A DNA stretch of 64,000 bases from an uncultured Clostridia bacterium (GTDB taxonomy: Bacteria; Bacillota; Clostridia; TANB77; CAG-508), in assembly GCA_944389475.1 (NCBI GenBank), contig CALXMM010000001.1, positions 62,001-126,000 of the forward strand, given 5' to 3'. The notes below the pieces were generated by a model that saw nothing but the letters and a program-made list of their open reading frames with translations, was not told the DNA's origin and made no database searches. Both the position numbers and the translations under genes were made by a program. This document shows positions 1-9,389 of the stretch, one piece after another; position 1 is the first letter of the stretch, and every line of letters starts with the position of its first letter.

Positions 1-28
1 AAAATAAACCAATCTAGTTAAAGATTGG
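1..28 (-). terminator. Rho-independent terminator of the small secreted protein gene
   Basis: A CCAATCT/AGATTGG inverted repeat at 10-28 is followed, on the minus strand, by a T-rich tract (the complement of positions 1-8). It lies just past the stop codon of the minus-strand gene ending at 36. Confidence 0.65.
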
Positions 29-35
29 TAAAAAA

Positions 36-347
36 TTAATGTTTTAATCTAATTAAAATGGCAATACTTAATAATATAAGTAAAATTCCAATAACAATTA
101 ATAAAATATTTAAAATATTAGAAATATCTAAACCACTACTACTAGAAGAAGTTGTTGTAGTAGAAGTAGTAGAATATGTTGATGGTGTACTTGTTTGGTA
201 TGTGTTTGCTGTACTATTAGAAGAAGTTCTATTAGCTGCAAGATTCATATCTATATCATCAGCTGATACTGCAAAAGCAGGTGCTATATTTACAAAAAAT
301 AAACTTAAGATTATTGCTGGCAATATTATTAAAATTTTTTTCATCAT
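36..347 (-). CDS. Small secreted, Ser/Thr-rich membrane-anchored protein
   Basis: This is a 103-residue protein of unknown function. It has a signal peptide (residues 1-26, with an AFA-type cleavage site), a low-complexity Ser/Thr-rich middle (about residues 38-72) and a C-terminal hydrophobic helix (about 77-100) ending in a short basic tail. That architecture resembles a cell-surface stalk held in the membrane by its C-terminus; no LPXTG motif is present. The start is set by an AGGAGGG ribosome binding site about 9 bases upstream. The Ser/Thr tract comes from TAC/AGT-type triplet runs and may vary in length between strains. It is transcribed divergently from the AAA+ ATPase gene. No family was recognised, and its reality rests on the RBS, signal peptide and terminator. 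Confidence 0.7.
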   Translation of the reverse strand: MMKKILIILPAIILSLFFVNIAPAFAVSADDIDMNLAANRTSSNSTANTYQTSTPSTYSTTSTTTTSSSSSGLDISNILNILLIVIGILLILLSIAILIRLKH

Positions 348-459
348 ATGTTTTAACCCTCCTAAAATGTCCCTTGTTTATATTATCTATTTTATATGCT
401 ATTATCATACACAAAAACTAAAAAAAAGTCCATACAAAACTAAAAAAAATTAAAAAATA

Positions 460-488
460 TTGACAATGGAAGATATTAAATGTATCTT
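460..488 (+). promoter_or_regulatory. SigA-type promoter of the AAA+ ATPase gene
   Basis: TTGACA at 460-465, a 17-base spacer and TATCTT at 483-488, about 80 bases before the start codon at 567. Confidence 0.6.
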
Positions 489-566
489 AAAAACGAGAGA
501 AATAAAGGTTAAAAAATTAAAATTTGTGATTTCCGCAGAAAAAGCAATAGCGGAGGTAAGGAAGGA

Positions 567-3032
567 ATGAGATTAAATATGAATGATTATTTACTAAAGA
601 TAGCTAATAGCAAAGAACTTGAATTATATAGAAACTTGGACAAAGCAACATTAAAGATTATTTTAATGTATTTAAAAAATAATTTAATAGAAATATATAA
701 GCAAACAGAGCAAGAAGCTAAAAATAATGAAGTAAGATATGCAATAATAAAAAGTTGTATTCCATCAGAATATAATTATTTGGAATTTTTAATGGATTGT
801 AGACACAAGATAGATTTAAATACAGCAAGAACTGTATTCATAGAAAAAATCACAGAAAAAAAATTAAAATGTCCAAATTGCGAGCTTAAATACTGTATAA
901 AATATTTAATAAGAAATTTATTATATAAAATCACAATTCTACAAAATAGAGACCATTCTTTAATTAATATAATTGAATTAATTAATATCTATATAAATGA
1001 ATATGAGGCTAAAGAATATGATAACAAAACTATGGACTTCTCAAATATAGATACAGTAACATTAATGTATGTTGATATGATTCTTGAAAATAAATTTATC
1101 AAACTAGAGGATTTTAACAAAGAAACTGGTATAGCTAAATTTAATGTATTAAATTTGGTAAGATTGGAAAATTACATATATTACATTAATAAACTACATG
1201 CATATTATTCCGGAGCTTATAAAAATGAGCTAGAGTTGAATATAAAGGACTTTGCAGATTCAATAGGAAACTCTAAATATGAAGAATTTGAGTATATATA
1301 TAAATTAGCAGCTTACTACACATATTTAATTGAATATGAAAACATTAATGTAATAAATCAATTAAGGAAATATTTACAAGAGCAAAATATCAATAAAATG
1401 AGTAATAGGAGCAAATATTTTAATAAACTATATTCGGACAAAGTTGACAAACTCTCATGCAATAAAGAAACAAAAACCAGGATAAAAAGCTTATTCAACT
1501 ATGTTTTAAACTTTGATTATAGTACACCAACACCATTTATTCCAATAAATATCGTAATGTATACAGAAGATAGAGAAATGGCTATAAATATTTCGGAATT
1601 GATAGGTGAATACATGTGGTTCTTCTTATATTTAAAAGATAGAACAAAATATTATGAATATTCCATGAACGAAATTATTTCGGATAAAAGAATAATAAAT
1701 AACATGTATGTGGATGAGGTAGATGGAAAGCTAGTTTATAAATACGGAATTCTAAGAATTATGGATTTCCAAAATATAATTTATGCTTCTGATAAAGAGC
1801 AAAATATAATTTTAAATTTATTGACCGAAAAAATATTAAAGAATAATTCTAGAATTGTTACTATGATTTATGGTAATAAAGATATTATTAAGGGAATTTT
1901 AGATAAACATCCAATTCTTGCTGAAAATTTATTTAATATAGAGCTAAATATTGATGAATTAAAAATAGATGAGGTTTACCAAATTGTTATAGAAAAATTA
2001 GCTTTAACAGAAAAATTAACAGATGAAATAAAGCAGAAAATATATAATTACATAAAATTAAGTTATGGAAGTAGTGAAATAAAAAATACGGAATATGCAA
2101 AAGTGTTATTCAACAAAATTATTTTAAATGCAAATAGAAATTTTAATACAAACCATAAACAAGAATTATCATTGGATGACATACCTAATTTATATAATGT
2201 AAGGGATTTACCAGAAATTTTATCAGATTTAAATAACTTAATAGGATTAGGAAAAATAAAGGAACAAATAAAGAATCTAGTTAGCTTATTAAAATTTAAT
2301 AAAAAAGCAAATATAGATATCTCTAAATTTAATTTGCATATGGTATTTACCGGAAATCCTGGAACTGGTAAAACAACAGTGGCAAGGCTTTTAAGTGATA
2401 TTCTATACAACTTAGGATATACAAAGAAAAATAAACTTGTAGAAGTTTCAGCTAAAGATTTAATTGCAGAATATGTTGGTCAAACAGCAGGTAAAACATA
2501 TAATGTTTTAAAATCAGCTTTTGGAGGAGTACTTTTTATAGATGAAGCATATTCAATTGTAGAAAATGGTTCCAATGCTTCTTTTGCAAGTGATTGTATG
2601 ACAACTATTTTAAAAGTAATGGAAGACCAAAGAGACAATTTAATAGTAATCTTTGCAGGATATGAAAAGCAAATGGAGAATTTTATAAAATTCAATCCGG
2701 GCTTAAAGTCTAGAATTGGATATACAATAAAATTTGATGATTATACAAAACAGGAGTTATTAGATATATTCAAACAATTACTAGACAAAAACAATTTAAA
2801 AATTACAGATGGAGCATTAAACAAAGTTGAGAATATTATAGAAGTTTCAAGTAAAATAGAAGACTTTGGTAATGCGAGATATATAAATCAAATATATCAA
2901 GATATTTTAATAGAACATTCAAAAAATGTAGAAAATATAGACAATAAGGAAAATCTAATGACAATTACAGAAGATGATATAGACACCGCAAAATTAGAGG
3001 TAAAGAATGATACAAGAAGGATAGGGTTTTAG
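567..3032 (+). CDS. CbxX/SpoVK-type AAA+ ATPase with long N-terminal region
   Basis: An 821-residue protein. The C-terminal third is a CbxX/CfxQ (SpoVK-like) AAA+ module: Walker A GNPGTGKTT at residues 596-604, Walker B LFIDEA with D659/E660, and a FGNAR sensor-2-like motif near 767. Members of this family form hexameric remodelling machines (Rubisco activase CbbX, sporulation SpoVK), but many clostridial paralogues have no assigned target. The first ~540 residues are helical and unrecognised. They contain a CPNCELKYC cysteine cluster near residue 112 that could bind a metal. The start has a GGAGG site; a second ATG lies four codons downstream. It has its own promoter and no obvious operon partner. 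The ATPase call is firm, the substrate unknown. Confidence 0.85.
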   Translation: MRLNMNDYLLKIANSKELELYRNLDKATLKIILMYLKNNLIEIYKQTEQEAKNNEVRYAIIKSCIPSEYNYLEFLMDCRHKIDLNTARTVFIEKITEKKLKCPNCELKYCIKYLIRNLLYKITILQNRDHSLINIIELINIYINEYEAKEYDNKTMDFSNIDTVTLMYVDMILENKFIKLEDFNKETGIAKFNVLNLVRLENYIYYINKLHAYYSGAYKNELELNIKDFADSIGNSKYEEFEYIYKLAAYYTYLIEYENINVINQLRKYLQEQNINKMSNRSKYFNKLYSDKVDKLSCNKETKTRIKSLFNYVLNFDYSTPTPFIPINIVMYTEDREMAINISELIGEYMWFFLYLKDRTKYYEYSMNEIISDKRIINNMYVDEVDGKLVYKYGILRIMDFQNIIYASDKEQNIILNLLTEKILKNNSRIVTMIYGNKDIIKGILDKHPILAENLFNIELNIDELKIDEVYQIVIEKLALTEKLTDEIKQKIYNYIKLSYGSSEIKNTEYAKVLFNKIILNANRNFNTNHKQELSLDDIPNLYNVRDLPEILSDLNNLIGLGKIKEQIKNLVSLLKFNKKANIDISKFNLHMVFTGNPGTGKTTVARLLSDILYNLGYTKKNKLVEVSAKDLIAEYVGQTAGKTYNVLKSAFGGVLFIDEAYSIVENGSNASFASDCMTTILKVMEDQRDNLIVIFAGYEKQMENFIKFNPGLKSRIGYTIKFDDYTKQELLDIFKQLLDKNNLKITDGALNKVENIIEVSSKIEDFGNARYINQIYQDILIEHSKNVENIDNKENLMTITEDDIDTAKLEVKNDTRRIGF

Positions 3033-3123
3033 GAAAGATAGAATTCATCTAGTATTTATAAATAAGAAAAAGAATTTTAGGAGCATGTTAGAGAATAGTT
3101 TAAAACAAATTACTGTCATTGCT

Positions 3124-3153
3124 ATGTGTGCCTTTAGAACGAAACGAGAAAGG
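3124..3153 (+). promoter_or_regulatory. Recurrent leader hairpin covering the RBS (copy 1)
   Basis: The leader begins ATGTGTGCC; CCTTT at 3131-3135 can pair with AAAGG at 3149-3153, which is part of the ribosome binding site for the gene at 3167. Closely related leaders precede tyrS (23620-23650) and the UvrA-like gene (60106-60129). Confidence 0.45.
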
Positions 3154-3166
3154 AATGGAATTTAAT

Positions 3167-3673
3167 ATGGATAAAACAGCATTTTTTAAATTATCTTATG
3201 GTTTATACATAATAACTACAAAATATGAGGAACATTTTGCAGGATGTGTTGTAAATACTGTTGTACAAGCCACATCAGAAGATAGGCCAAAATTATTGGT
3301 TACTGTGAACAAAGAAAATGATACAAATGTAACAATGAAAAAATCTAAGAAAGTAAATATATCAGTTTTATCACAAGAAGCAGATATGCTTTTGATTGGA
3401 AAATTTGGTTTTAGAAGTAGTAAAGATTTTAATAAATTAGATGGAACTGAGAATATAACTGGAGCAAATGGAATTCCAGTAGTTACACAAGCTACAGTTT
3501 CTTATATAGAAGCAAAGATAATAAATGAAATAGATTGCGGAACTCACACAGTGTTTGTGTTAGAAGCAACAGAGGCTAAAAAATTAAATGATAAACCAGT
3601 TCTTACTTATGATTATTACCACAATGTTATTAAAGGGAAGACACCACCAAAGGCTTCATCTTTTAGTGATTAA
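3167..3673 (+). CDS. Flavin-reductase-like (FMN-binding split barrel) protein
   Basis: About 168 residues from the preferred start. The pattern LSYGLYIITTK...GCVVNTVVQAT...P.LLVTVNK...T......VNISVLS matches the flavin reductase-like domain of small NADH:FMN oxidoreductases and high-molecular-weight rubredoxins; here only the flavin barrel is present, without a rubredoxin tail. It is probably a cytoplasmic electron-transfer protein using FMN in an anaerobe. Upstream in-frame ATGs at 3125 and 3155 are less likely starts: 3125 belongs to a repeated leader element, and 3155 leaves only one base after the GAAAGG site. The ATG at 3167 has workable spacing. It may be cotranscribed with the endonuclease IV gene. 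Confidence 0.8.
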   Translation: MDKTAFFKLSYGLYIITTKYEEHFAGCVVNTVVQATSEDRPKLLVTVNKENDTNVTMKKSKKVNISVLSQEADMLLIGKFGFRSSKDFNKLDGTENITGANGIPVVTQATVSYIEAKIINEIDCGTHTVFVLEATEAKKLNDKPVLTYDYYHNVIKGKTPPKASSFSD

Positions 3674-3790
3674 CGGTTTTTATGGGACTTTTATAAATTG
3701 AAGAATTGGAATAGAAACTTTAATGGTGATTAACAGTTTTTAGGAGACAATGCTAAAAAGCTAGTGAGCTTATTAAGTGAGGTGGAAAAA

Positions 3791-4621
3791 ATGTTAAATA
3801 TAGGATGCCATTTATCAATATCTAAAGGCTATGAAAATATGGGAAAAGAAGCATTAAAGATAAATGCAAATACTTTTCAGTTTTTTACGCGTAATCCAAG
3901 GGGTGGGAAAATAAAAGAATTAAACGAAGAGGACATAAATAAATTGTTAGAACTTATGAAAGAACATAATTTTCCAATTATTCTAGCACATGCGCCATAT
4001 ACAATGAATTTATGTTCAGATAAAGCAGACATTAGAGATTTTGCTAAAAATATGATGAAAGAAGATTTGGATAGAATGGAATATTTGCCGGGAAATATGT
4101 ATAATTTTCACCCGGGAAGTCATGTTGGACAAGGTGTAGAAGTTGGAATACAATATATTTCCGAAGCACTTAATGAAGTTCTAACAAAAGAGCAATCAAC
4201 TACGGTTTTACTAGAGACAATGGCAGGCAAAGGAACTGAAATAGGAAGAAGTTTTGAAGAATTAAAAATGATTATGGACAAGGTAGAACTAAAAGAAAAA
4301 TTGGGTGTATGCTTAGATACTTGTCACGTAAATGATGCAGGATATGACCTAAATAATTTGGATGTTCTTTTGAAACAATTTGATAAGATTATAGGATTAA
4401 AATATTTAAAAGCAATACATTTAAATGATAGTATGAATGTAGTGGGAGCACATAAGGATAGACATCAAAAAATTGGAGAAGGAACAATTGGTATTGATGT
4501 GTTTGAAAAAATTATTAATCATCCTAAATTAAGGAATTTGCCATTTTATTTGGAAACTCCAAATGACTTAAATGGATATGCAAAAGAAATAAAATTATTA
4601 AGAGGTTTGTATAAAGAATAG
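3791..4621 (+). CDS. nfo: Endonuclease IV (AP endonuclease)
   Basis: 277 residues from the ATG at 3791, preceded by GAGGTGG; an in-frame ATG upstream lacks a good site. Endonuclease IV cleaves DNA 5' to abasic sites in base excision repair, using three zinc ions in a TIM barrel. The sequence shows the family opening ([10 protein letters not shown]), [28 protein letters not shown], and the closing [13 protein letters not shown] signature, which together hold the expected His, Asp and Glu metal ligands. Length is normal for bacterial Nfo (about 275-285). Neighbours are a flavin reductase and an RNA methyltransferase, a loose housekeeping cluster. Confidence 0.95.
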   Translation: MLNIGCHLSISKGYENMGKEALKINANTFQFFTRNPRGGKIKELNEEDINKLLELMKEHNFPIILAHAPYTMNLCSDKADIRDFAKNMMKEDLDRMEYLPGNMYNFHPGSHVGQGVEVGIQYISEALNEVLTKEQSTTVLLETMAGKGTEIGRSFEELKMIMDKVELKEKLGVCLDTCHVNDAGYDLNNLDVLLKQFDKIIGLKYLKAIHLNDSMNVVGAHKDRHQKIGEGTIGIDVFEKIINHPKLRNLPFYLETPNDLNGYAKEIKLLRGLYKE

Positions 4622-4698
4622 GGGAAAACAATAAAAAAGCTTTATAAAAAACTTAAAAATAGAAATAAAGACAATATATAAAGAATAGGAGTGAAAAA

Positions 4699-5643
4699 AT
4701 GCTTTCAGTAATGGAGGTAAAGAAAAAATTACCAAATGATTTTATAGAGAATTTATATAGTTTACATTCACCACTAGTAGCGGATAAGATATTAGCAGGT
4801 ATGGCAGAAAAAAGAAATACTACTTTGCGTGTAAATACCTTAAAATATAATATCCTAGATTTGATGAGATATTTTAGAGAGATAAATATAAAATTTGAAA
4901 GAGTACCTTTTTATGAAAATGCATTAATATTAAAAAATGCAACAGAAAAAGATGTCCAAAAATTAGATATATATGAAAATGGATATATTTATTTGCAAAG
5001 TTTATCCAGTATGGTTCCACCATTAGTTTTAGGTGCAAAAGAAAATGAAGAAGTGCTAGATATGGCTTCTGCACCTGGAAGTAAGACAACGCAAATATCT
5101 GCAATGATGAATAATACGGGACATATTTTTGCAAATGAATTGGATAAAATAAGGTGTGAAAGATTAAAATTTAATTTGGAGAATCAAGGAGCTACAAATG
5201 TTGAAGTTATAAATGGCAGAGGGGAAAGTCTTGGAAACAAATATCCTGAAAAATTTGATAAAGTTTTATTAGATACTCCTTGTAGTGGAGAAGGGAGATT
5301 TATTGCTGAAATCCCTAGTACATATAGAAATTGGTCAGAGCGAACAGTGAAAGATTTGGCTAAGCTACAAAAGAAATTAATAAAGAGCGGATATAATGCT
5401 CTAAAACCTAATGGAATTATGGTTTATTCTACTTGTACTTTGAACTTGGAAGAGAATGAAAATATTTTATCTTGGGCTTTGGAAAATTTGAATTTGAAAA
5501 TGCTTGATATTGATATAAATATAAAAAGTGCGATTAAAGGAGATAATACTGATACTTTTAAAGATATCGATAAGGCTATAAAGATTTTGCCTACTAGGGA
5601 GATGGAAGGATTCTTTGTGGCAAAGTTGAAAAAGGTTGTATAA
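4699..5643 (+). CDS. RsmB/RsmF-type RNA (cytosine-5) methyltransferase
   Basis: 314 residues of the NOL1/NOP2/Sun family, which transfers methyl from S-adenosylmethionine to C5 of cytosine in RNA, usually 16S rRNA. Visible motifs are the SAM site MASAPGSKTTQIS (near residue 121), DTPCSGEGRF with the release cysteine (near 195) and YSTCTLNLEENE with the nucleophilic cysteine (near 247). It is shorter than RsmB of Bacillus (about 440-450) because it lacks the N-terminal NusB-like domain, and shorter than RsmF because it lacks the C-terminal extension. The start at 4699 has AGGAGTG with good spacing. Exact target base cannot be read from sequence. Confidence 0.9.
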   Translation: MLSVMEVKKKLPNDFIENLYSLHSPLVADKILAGMAEKRNTTLRVNTLKYNILDLMRYFREINIKFERVPFYENALILKNATEKDVQKLDIYENGYIYLQSLSSMVPPLVLGAKENEEVLDMASAPGSKTTQISAMMNNTGHIFANELDKIRCERLKFNLENQGATNVEVINGRGESLGNKYPEKFDKVLLDTPCSGEGRFIAEIPSTYRNWSERTVKDLAKLQKKLIKSGYNALKPNGIMVYSTCTLNLEENENILSWALENLNLKMLDIDINIKSAIKGDNTDTFKDIDKAIKILPTREMEGFFVAKLKKVV

Positions 5644-5699
5644 TATATAAATTGGTTGCAATAGCCATGAACGAAAATAAAGTGAATATTTTGTTTTTA

Positions 5700-5739
5700 A
5701 AATTAGTACTATTTTAAATAGATAGTGCTAATTTTTTTT
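5700..5739 (+). terminator. Terminator after the RNA methyltransferase gene
   Basis: An ATTAGTACTAT/ATAGTGCTAAT stem with one G-T pair, followed by a run of eight T residues. Confidence 0.8.
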
Positions 5740-5808
5740 GAAAATGTAAAAAAAAGGGATTTGTTATGCAAAAAAAATGACAAAAAAGGTAGAAATTTGT
5801 AGAAAATG

Positions 5809-5817
5809 TGTTATAAT
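5809..5817 (+). promoter_or_regulatory. Extended -10 promoter of the pel-type operon
   Basis: TGTTATAAT at 5809-5817 is an extended -10 box; no good -35 is visible at the usual distance. It lies 37 bases before the first pel-like start codon. Confidence 0.55.
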
Positions 5818-5853
5818 TGTAAGGCGACAAAAAAATAAAAGGGGAAGTATAAT

Positions 5854-6660
5854 ATGAAAAAGAAAAAAATATTAAAAAATATAATTAATTTAATTATATT
5901 ATTTTTAAGTACGGAATTAATAAATATTCTTTTAAAAGAAATTCCTGAGCTTAATAATATTGATCTTAGATTAGTATTTATATTCATAATTGCAAATTAT
6001 ATGGGAACAAAATATGGAGTTGTATCTGCTATATTAGCAAGTATAATATATATTTTGCAAAATTATAGTGGAGTTTTAGATGTAAGTATAATAATGTTAA
6101 ATACAAACAATTGGTTACAGATAGCCATTTATTTAGCTTTTGCAATCATAATAGGATTAAAACATGATAAAGATAATTTAAAAATAAATTCATTAAATAA
6201 TTCTATTGATGAATATAAAGAAAAAGAAGAAGTTAATAATAAAAAAATACAAGCATATGAGGATGAATTAAAAGAATTTAATCAAGTATTATTAACTCAT
6301 AAAAAAACTTATTTCCAAGTTTCAAATTTTTTACATCAAATAGATTTAGTAAAGTATGATAATAAAAAAATTAGTAATTATTTAAAAGATATTTTAGATA
6401 ATGAAACCTGTGAATTTACTAATATACAATCAATAGAAAAATTCCTTGACAATAGAAGTATGACTACAGTTGGAGAAGAACATATATGGATAAATAAAGA
6501 TTTAAGCGAAGAAAAGCCTTGCTATATAGTTCCTATATCAATTGAAAGTCAAGATTATGCTGTTGTAATTTGGAAGTGCAAATTTGAACAAATGAATACT
6601 GATTATAGAAATCAAATAATAGGTATTGCTAAAATTATAAAATATGCATTATCACATTAG
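5854..6660 (+). CDS. PelD-like membrane protein without GGDEF domain
   Basis: 268 residues, first gene of the pel-type operon. Four hydrophobic helices fill roughly residues 8-108, followed by a charged coiled coil (about 108-150) and a C-terminal region (about 150-268) that looks like a small GAF-type domain. This is the layout of PelD up to its GAF domain. In Pseudomonas PelD a degenerate GGDEF domain with an RxxD site follows and binds cyclic di-GMP to switch on synthesis; here the protein simply ends, and no GGDEF remnant or RxxD site is visible. The identification rests on architecture and position before PelE-, PelA-, PelF- and PelG-like genes. RBS GGGGAAG. Confidence 0.75.
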   Translation: MKKKKILKNIINLIILFLSTELINILLKEIPELNNIDLRLVFIFIIANYMGTKYGVVSAILASIIYILQNYSGVLDVSIIMLNTNNWLQIAIYLAFAIIIGLKHDKDNLKINSLNNSIDEYKEKEEVNNKKIQAYEDELKEFNQVLLTHKKTYFQVSNFLHQIDLVKYDNKKISNYLKDILDNETCEFTNIQSIEKFLDNRSMTTVGEEHIWINKDLSEEKPCYIVPISIESQDYAVVIWKCKFEQMNTDYRNQIIGIAKIIKYALSH

Positions 6661-6675
6661 AAAGGAATTACCATA

Positions 6676-7533
6676 ATGTTATATAGAATAATAATAGTTT
6701 ATTTAATTATTGTATTAGTTTATTTTAAAATTCATGGTGTAAAGAAAAACAAAATTGAAAAATTCATTTTTTCAATTTGTATACCAATCTTTGGACTTAT
6801 AATTACCATATTATCAGAAATTTCAGAAAATAAAAAAATAAGTACATCAAAAAATTATACAAATACATCCAAAAATAAAATTGAACAAAGCAAAGAGTTT
6901 CTTACTAATATACAAAGTTCTGTTATAGATGATTTAGATTTAAAAGATTATGTAAAAACAAGGGATATAATATTATCTATGCAAACATTGCCTTTAAAGA
7001 AACAATGTGAAATATGCCAAATAACAATATGGTCAAAGAATGTAGAAATTTCACATATTTCCGCAGTTTCATTAATGAGAATAAAAACTTATTTTGAAAA
7101 GTTTTTTGTACATATGGAAACATATATGGATTTATCCAAGATTGAAAATATAGAAAGATATATTAATGGATTAAATAATTATTTAGAATGTAAAATAGTA
7201 TATGGTTCTTTAAGAGAGGAATATGTTAACAAAATTATTTCTCTACTAAAAGAGTTATTAGAAAAAAAGAGTAATTGCGAAGAAAAATATTATCGTATGC
7301 TAATAAATAGATGTCTAGAAGCGAAAAAATATGATGAAGCTAAAAAACATGCAAAGATATTGTTAGATAAATTTGGAGTTAATGAAGAACGTTATAATGA
7401 GGTTTTAAAAGTATATTATGAGATTAAAGATGAAAATTCTTTAAAGGATATAATAAATAAATTAAAAGATATTCCAAAACTTACAAAAGAATCAAAAGAA
7501 ATTGTAGAATTTTGGGAAGGGGAAAGGATGTAG
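6676..7533 (+). CDS. PelE-like membrane protein with helical repeat region
   Basis: 285 residues. Two hydrophobic helices near the N-terminus (about 1-17 and 30-48) are followed by a cytoplasmic all-helical region (about 80-285) with TPR-like pairs such as CLEAKKYDEAKKHAKILLDKFG. PelE in known pel operons has the same plan (two membrane helices plus TPRs) and is an inner-membrane scaffold for the Pel synthase. The sequence itself is too diverged for a motif match, so the call leans on order and topology. It starts 16 bases after the PelD-like gene, and the next gene starts one base after its stop, consistent with tight translational linkage. Confidence 0.7.
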   Translation: MLYRIIIVYLIIVLVYFKIHGVKKNKIEKFIFSICIPIFGLIITILSEISENKKISTSKNYTNTSKNKIEQSKEFLTNIQSSVIDDLDLKDYVKTRDIILSMQTLPLKKQCEICQITIWSKNVEISHISAVSLMRIKTYFEKFFVHMETYMDLSKIENIERYINGLNNYLECKIVYGSLREEYVNKIISLLKELLEKKSNCEEKYYRMLINRCLEAKKYDEAKKHAKILLDKFGVNEERYNEVLKVYYEIKDENSLKDIINKLKDIPKLTKESKEIVEFWEGERM

Positions 7534-7534
7534 A

Positions 7535-9385
7535 ATGAAAAAGGTAAAATTAGGTATATTACCTTATATAATAATATTATGTTGTTTGGCTTTTGTAATT
7601 GTAAAAGTAAGGGATACTCGTTTAGTAGATAGTTCAATACAATATACACCAAGTAATAACTTGCAATTAATAGGAAAAGATGAGTGGAATACATTACAAC
7701 AAACAACAGAAAAGATAAAAAATGAAAAGTCTATATTAATATATGATGATACAAATGAAAATGGTGTTACTACTTTTCAAAATGTTCAATATGTTTTAAA
7801 TTCCATGGGAGTAGATGTTGTACCAGTGAAAATAAGTGAACAGAGCCAATATAAAGATATTTCTGATTATGACACAATGGTAATCTGTTTGGAAAATTTA
7901 GAAAATTTAGCTTATTCAAGTAGTGAACTAGAAAATTGGGTAAGCAGTGGAAAAGGAATATATTTTACTCTACCTTTACAAAATGATGAATATCTTAAAC
8001 CATATGCAGATTTATTAGGAATAGAAGATCCAAATGATATTTCTACAATAGAATATAAAAATATGACATTTGCAGATGATTTTTTAATTGGAGCTAAGGG
8101 AAAAGAATTTTATGAAGACACCATAAATGGTAGTGGTTTAAAAGTAAATTTAAAAGATGATGTTACAATCCATGTAACTGAAGCAGAAGATTCAGGTAAT
8201 CCAATTTTATGGAATCTTCAATATGGTGATGGCTTTGTATCTGTTTGTAATGCATATTTATTAGGAGATAAGGTAACAAGAGGATTAATTGCTGCTGGAT
8301 ATGCTGAACTACATAATTGCTATGCATATCCTGTTATTAATTCTTCAATGTACTGTATAGATGATATGCCATCACCAATTCCAACCGGATATAATGAAAT
8401 AATAAATAAACAATATCATTGTAATATGGAAGACTTTTATTTTAATATTTGGTGGCCAAGAATGAAAAGTCTTACAGAAAAATATGGTATAAAGTATTCA
8501 GGATTTATAATACAGACATATGAGGATAACACAGAACCACCATATGATAATAAAACTTATATGGAAACCTCAAAATATTATGCTAATTCATTGTTAGATT
8601 CTGGTGGCGAGCTTGGAATTCATGGATATAATCATCAATCCTTAGTTTTTGAAGGATTTGATTATAGGGATGATAAGGTTCATTATAAACCATGGAAGAA
8701 TTTTAATGATATTGCTGAAGCTACTAGAGCTGTAATTGCTTTTGCAAAAGAGATAGCTCCAAATGCAAACATAACAACATATGTAGCACCTAGCAATATA
8801 ATCAGCCAGTATGTATGGAAAGAGATGGAAAAAAACATACCAGAAATTAAAGTGTATGCAGGTGTTTACATAGGAAATGAAGCAGAGATGGTACAAGAAT
8901 TTGAGGCAAAGGAAGATGGAATAGTATATGTTCCAAGAACAGATTCTGGAATGGATTTAGATTTAGATGTACAAAGTGAATTCTTAATGTATAACGAATT
9001 AAGTTTTCATTATGTTCACTCCAACTTCCTTCATCCAGATGATGTAATCGATGTAGATAGAGGGGCAAATGAAGGTTTTGAAACATTATTTGGAAAATTT
9101 GAGAACATGGTAAAAACCTTAAATGCTTCAGGTATAAGAAATACAACAGTTTCTGAAGGAGGAGCTGCTGTTCAAAGATATTGTTTAACATCATGTAAGC
9201 AAAATTTTGATGATGGAACTTTAAAACTTGAAGTTAATGGAATAAAAGATGAAGTATATTATTTTGTTAGATTAAATAATGGAGAAAAAATCAAAAATAT
9301 AGAAGGAGCAGAATATAAAAAAATTAATGATAACTACTATTTATTAAAAATAAATCAAAAAGATGTAGTTATAGAAATGGAATAG
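7535..9385 (+). CDS. PelA-like (DUF2194-type) extracellular polysaccharide deacetylase
   Basis: 616 residues with an N-terminal signal anchor (about 7-24), so the rest is outside the cell. Residues ~60-250 resemble a class-I glutaminase-like fold (YDTMVICLENL, GKGIYFTLP). From ~268 a CE4-type deacetylase region follows: an aspartate pair in MYCIDDMP (residues ~275-276) and H363xxxH367 in GIHGYNHQS, the expected Asp-His-His metal site. In pel systems PelA deacetylates the GalNAc-rich polymer; Gram-positive clusters carry a deacetylase-only PelA at this place. I see no separate GH166-type hydrolase domain here. The match to DUF2194 is from memory of the family, not a search. Confidence 0.75.
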   Translation: MKKVKLGILPYIIILCCLAFVIVKVRDTRLVDSSIQYTPSNNLQLIGKDEWNTLQQTTEKIKNEKSILIYDDTNENGVTTFQNVQYVLNSMGVDVVPVKISEQSQYKDISDYDTMVICLENLENLAYSSSELENWVSSGKGIYFTLPLQNDEYLKPYADLLGIEDPNDISTIEYKNMTFADDFLIGAKGKEFYEDTINGSGLKVNLKDDVTIHVTEAEDSGNPILWNLQYGDGFVSVCNAYLLGDKVTRGLIAAGYAELHNCYAYPVINSSMYCIDDMPSPIPTGYNEIINKQYHCNMEDFYFNIWWPRMKSLTEKYGIKYSGFIIQTYEDNTEPPYDNKTYMETSKYYANSLLDSGGELGIHGYNHQSLVFEGFDYRDDKVHYKPWKNFNDIAEATRAVIAFAKEIAPNANITTYVAPSNIISQYVWKEMEKNIPEIKVYAGVYIGNEAEMVQEFEAKEDGIVYVPRTDSGMDLDLDVQSEFLMYNELSFHYVHSNFLHPDDVIDVDRGANEGFETLFGKFENMVKTLNASGIRNTTVSEGGAAVQRYCLTSCKQNFDDGTLKLEVNGIKDEVYYFVRLNNGEKIKNIEGAEYKKINDNYYLLKINQKDVVIEME

Positions 9386-9389
9386 AATT

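Noticed and set aside
58-453. A 131-codon + strand ORF opposite the small secreted protein
   Set aside because: It is the antisense of the Ser/Thr-rich gene, lacks a good RBS and has no protein-like domain; the minus-strand frame has an RBS, signal peptide and terminator.
3660-3742. Short direct repeat GTGATTAAC(G/A)GTTTTTA at 3666 and 3725
   Set aside because: Too short and in AT-rich DNA to claim a function or element.
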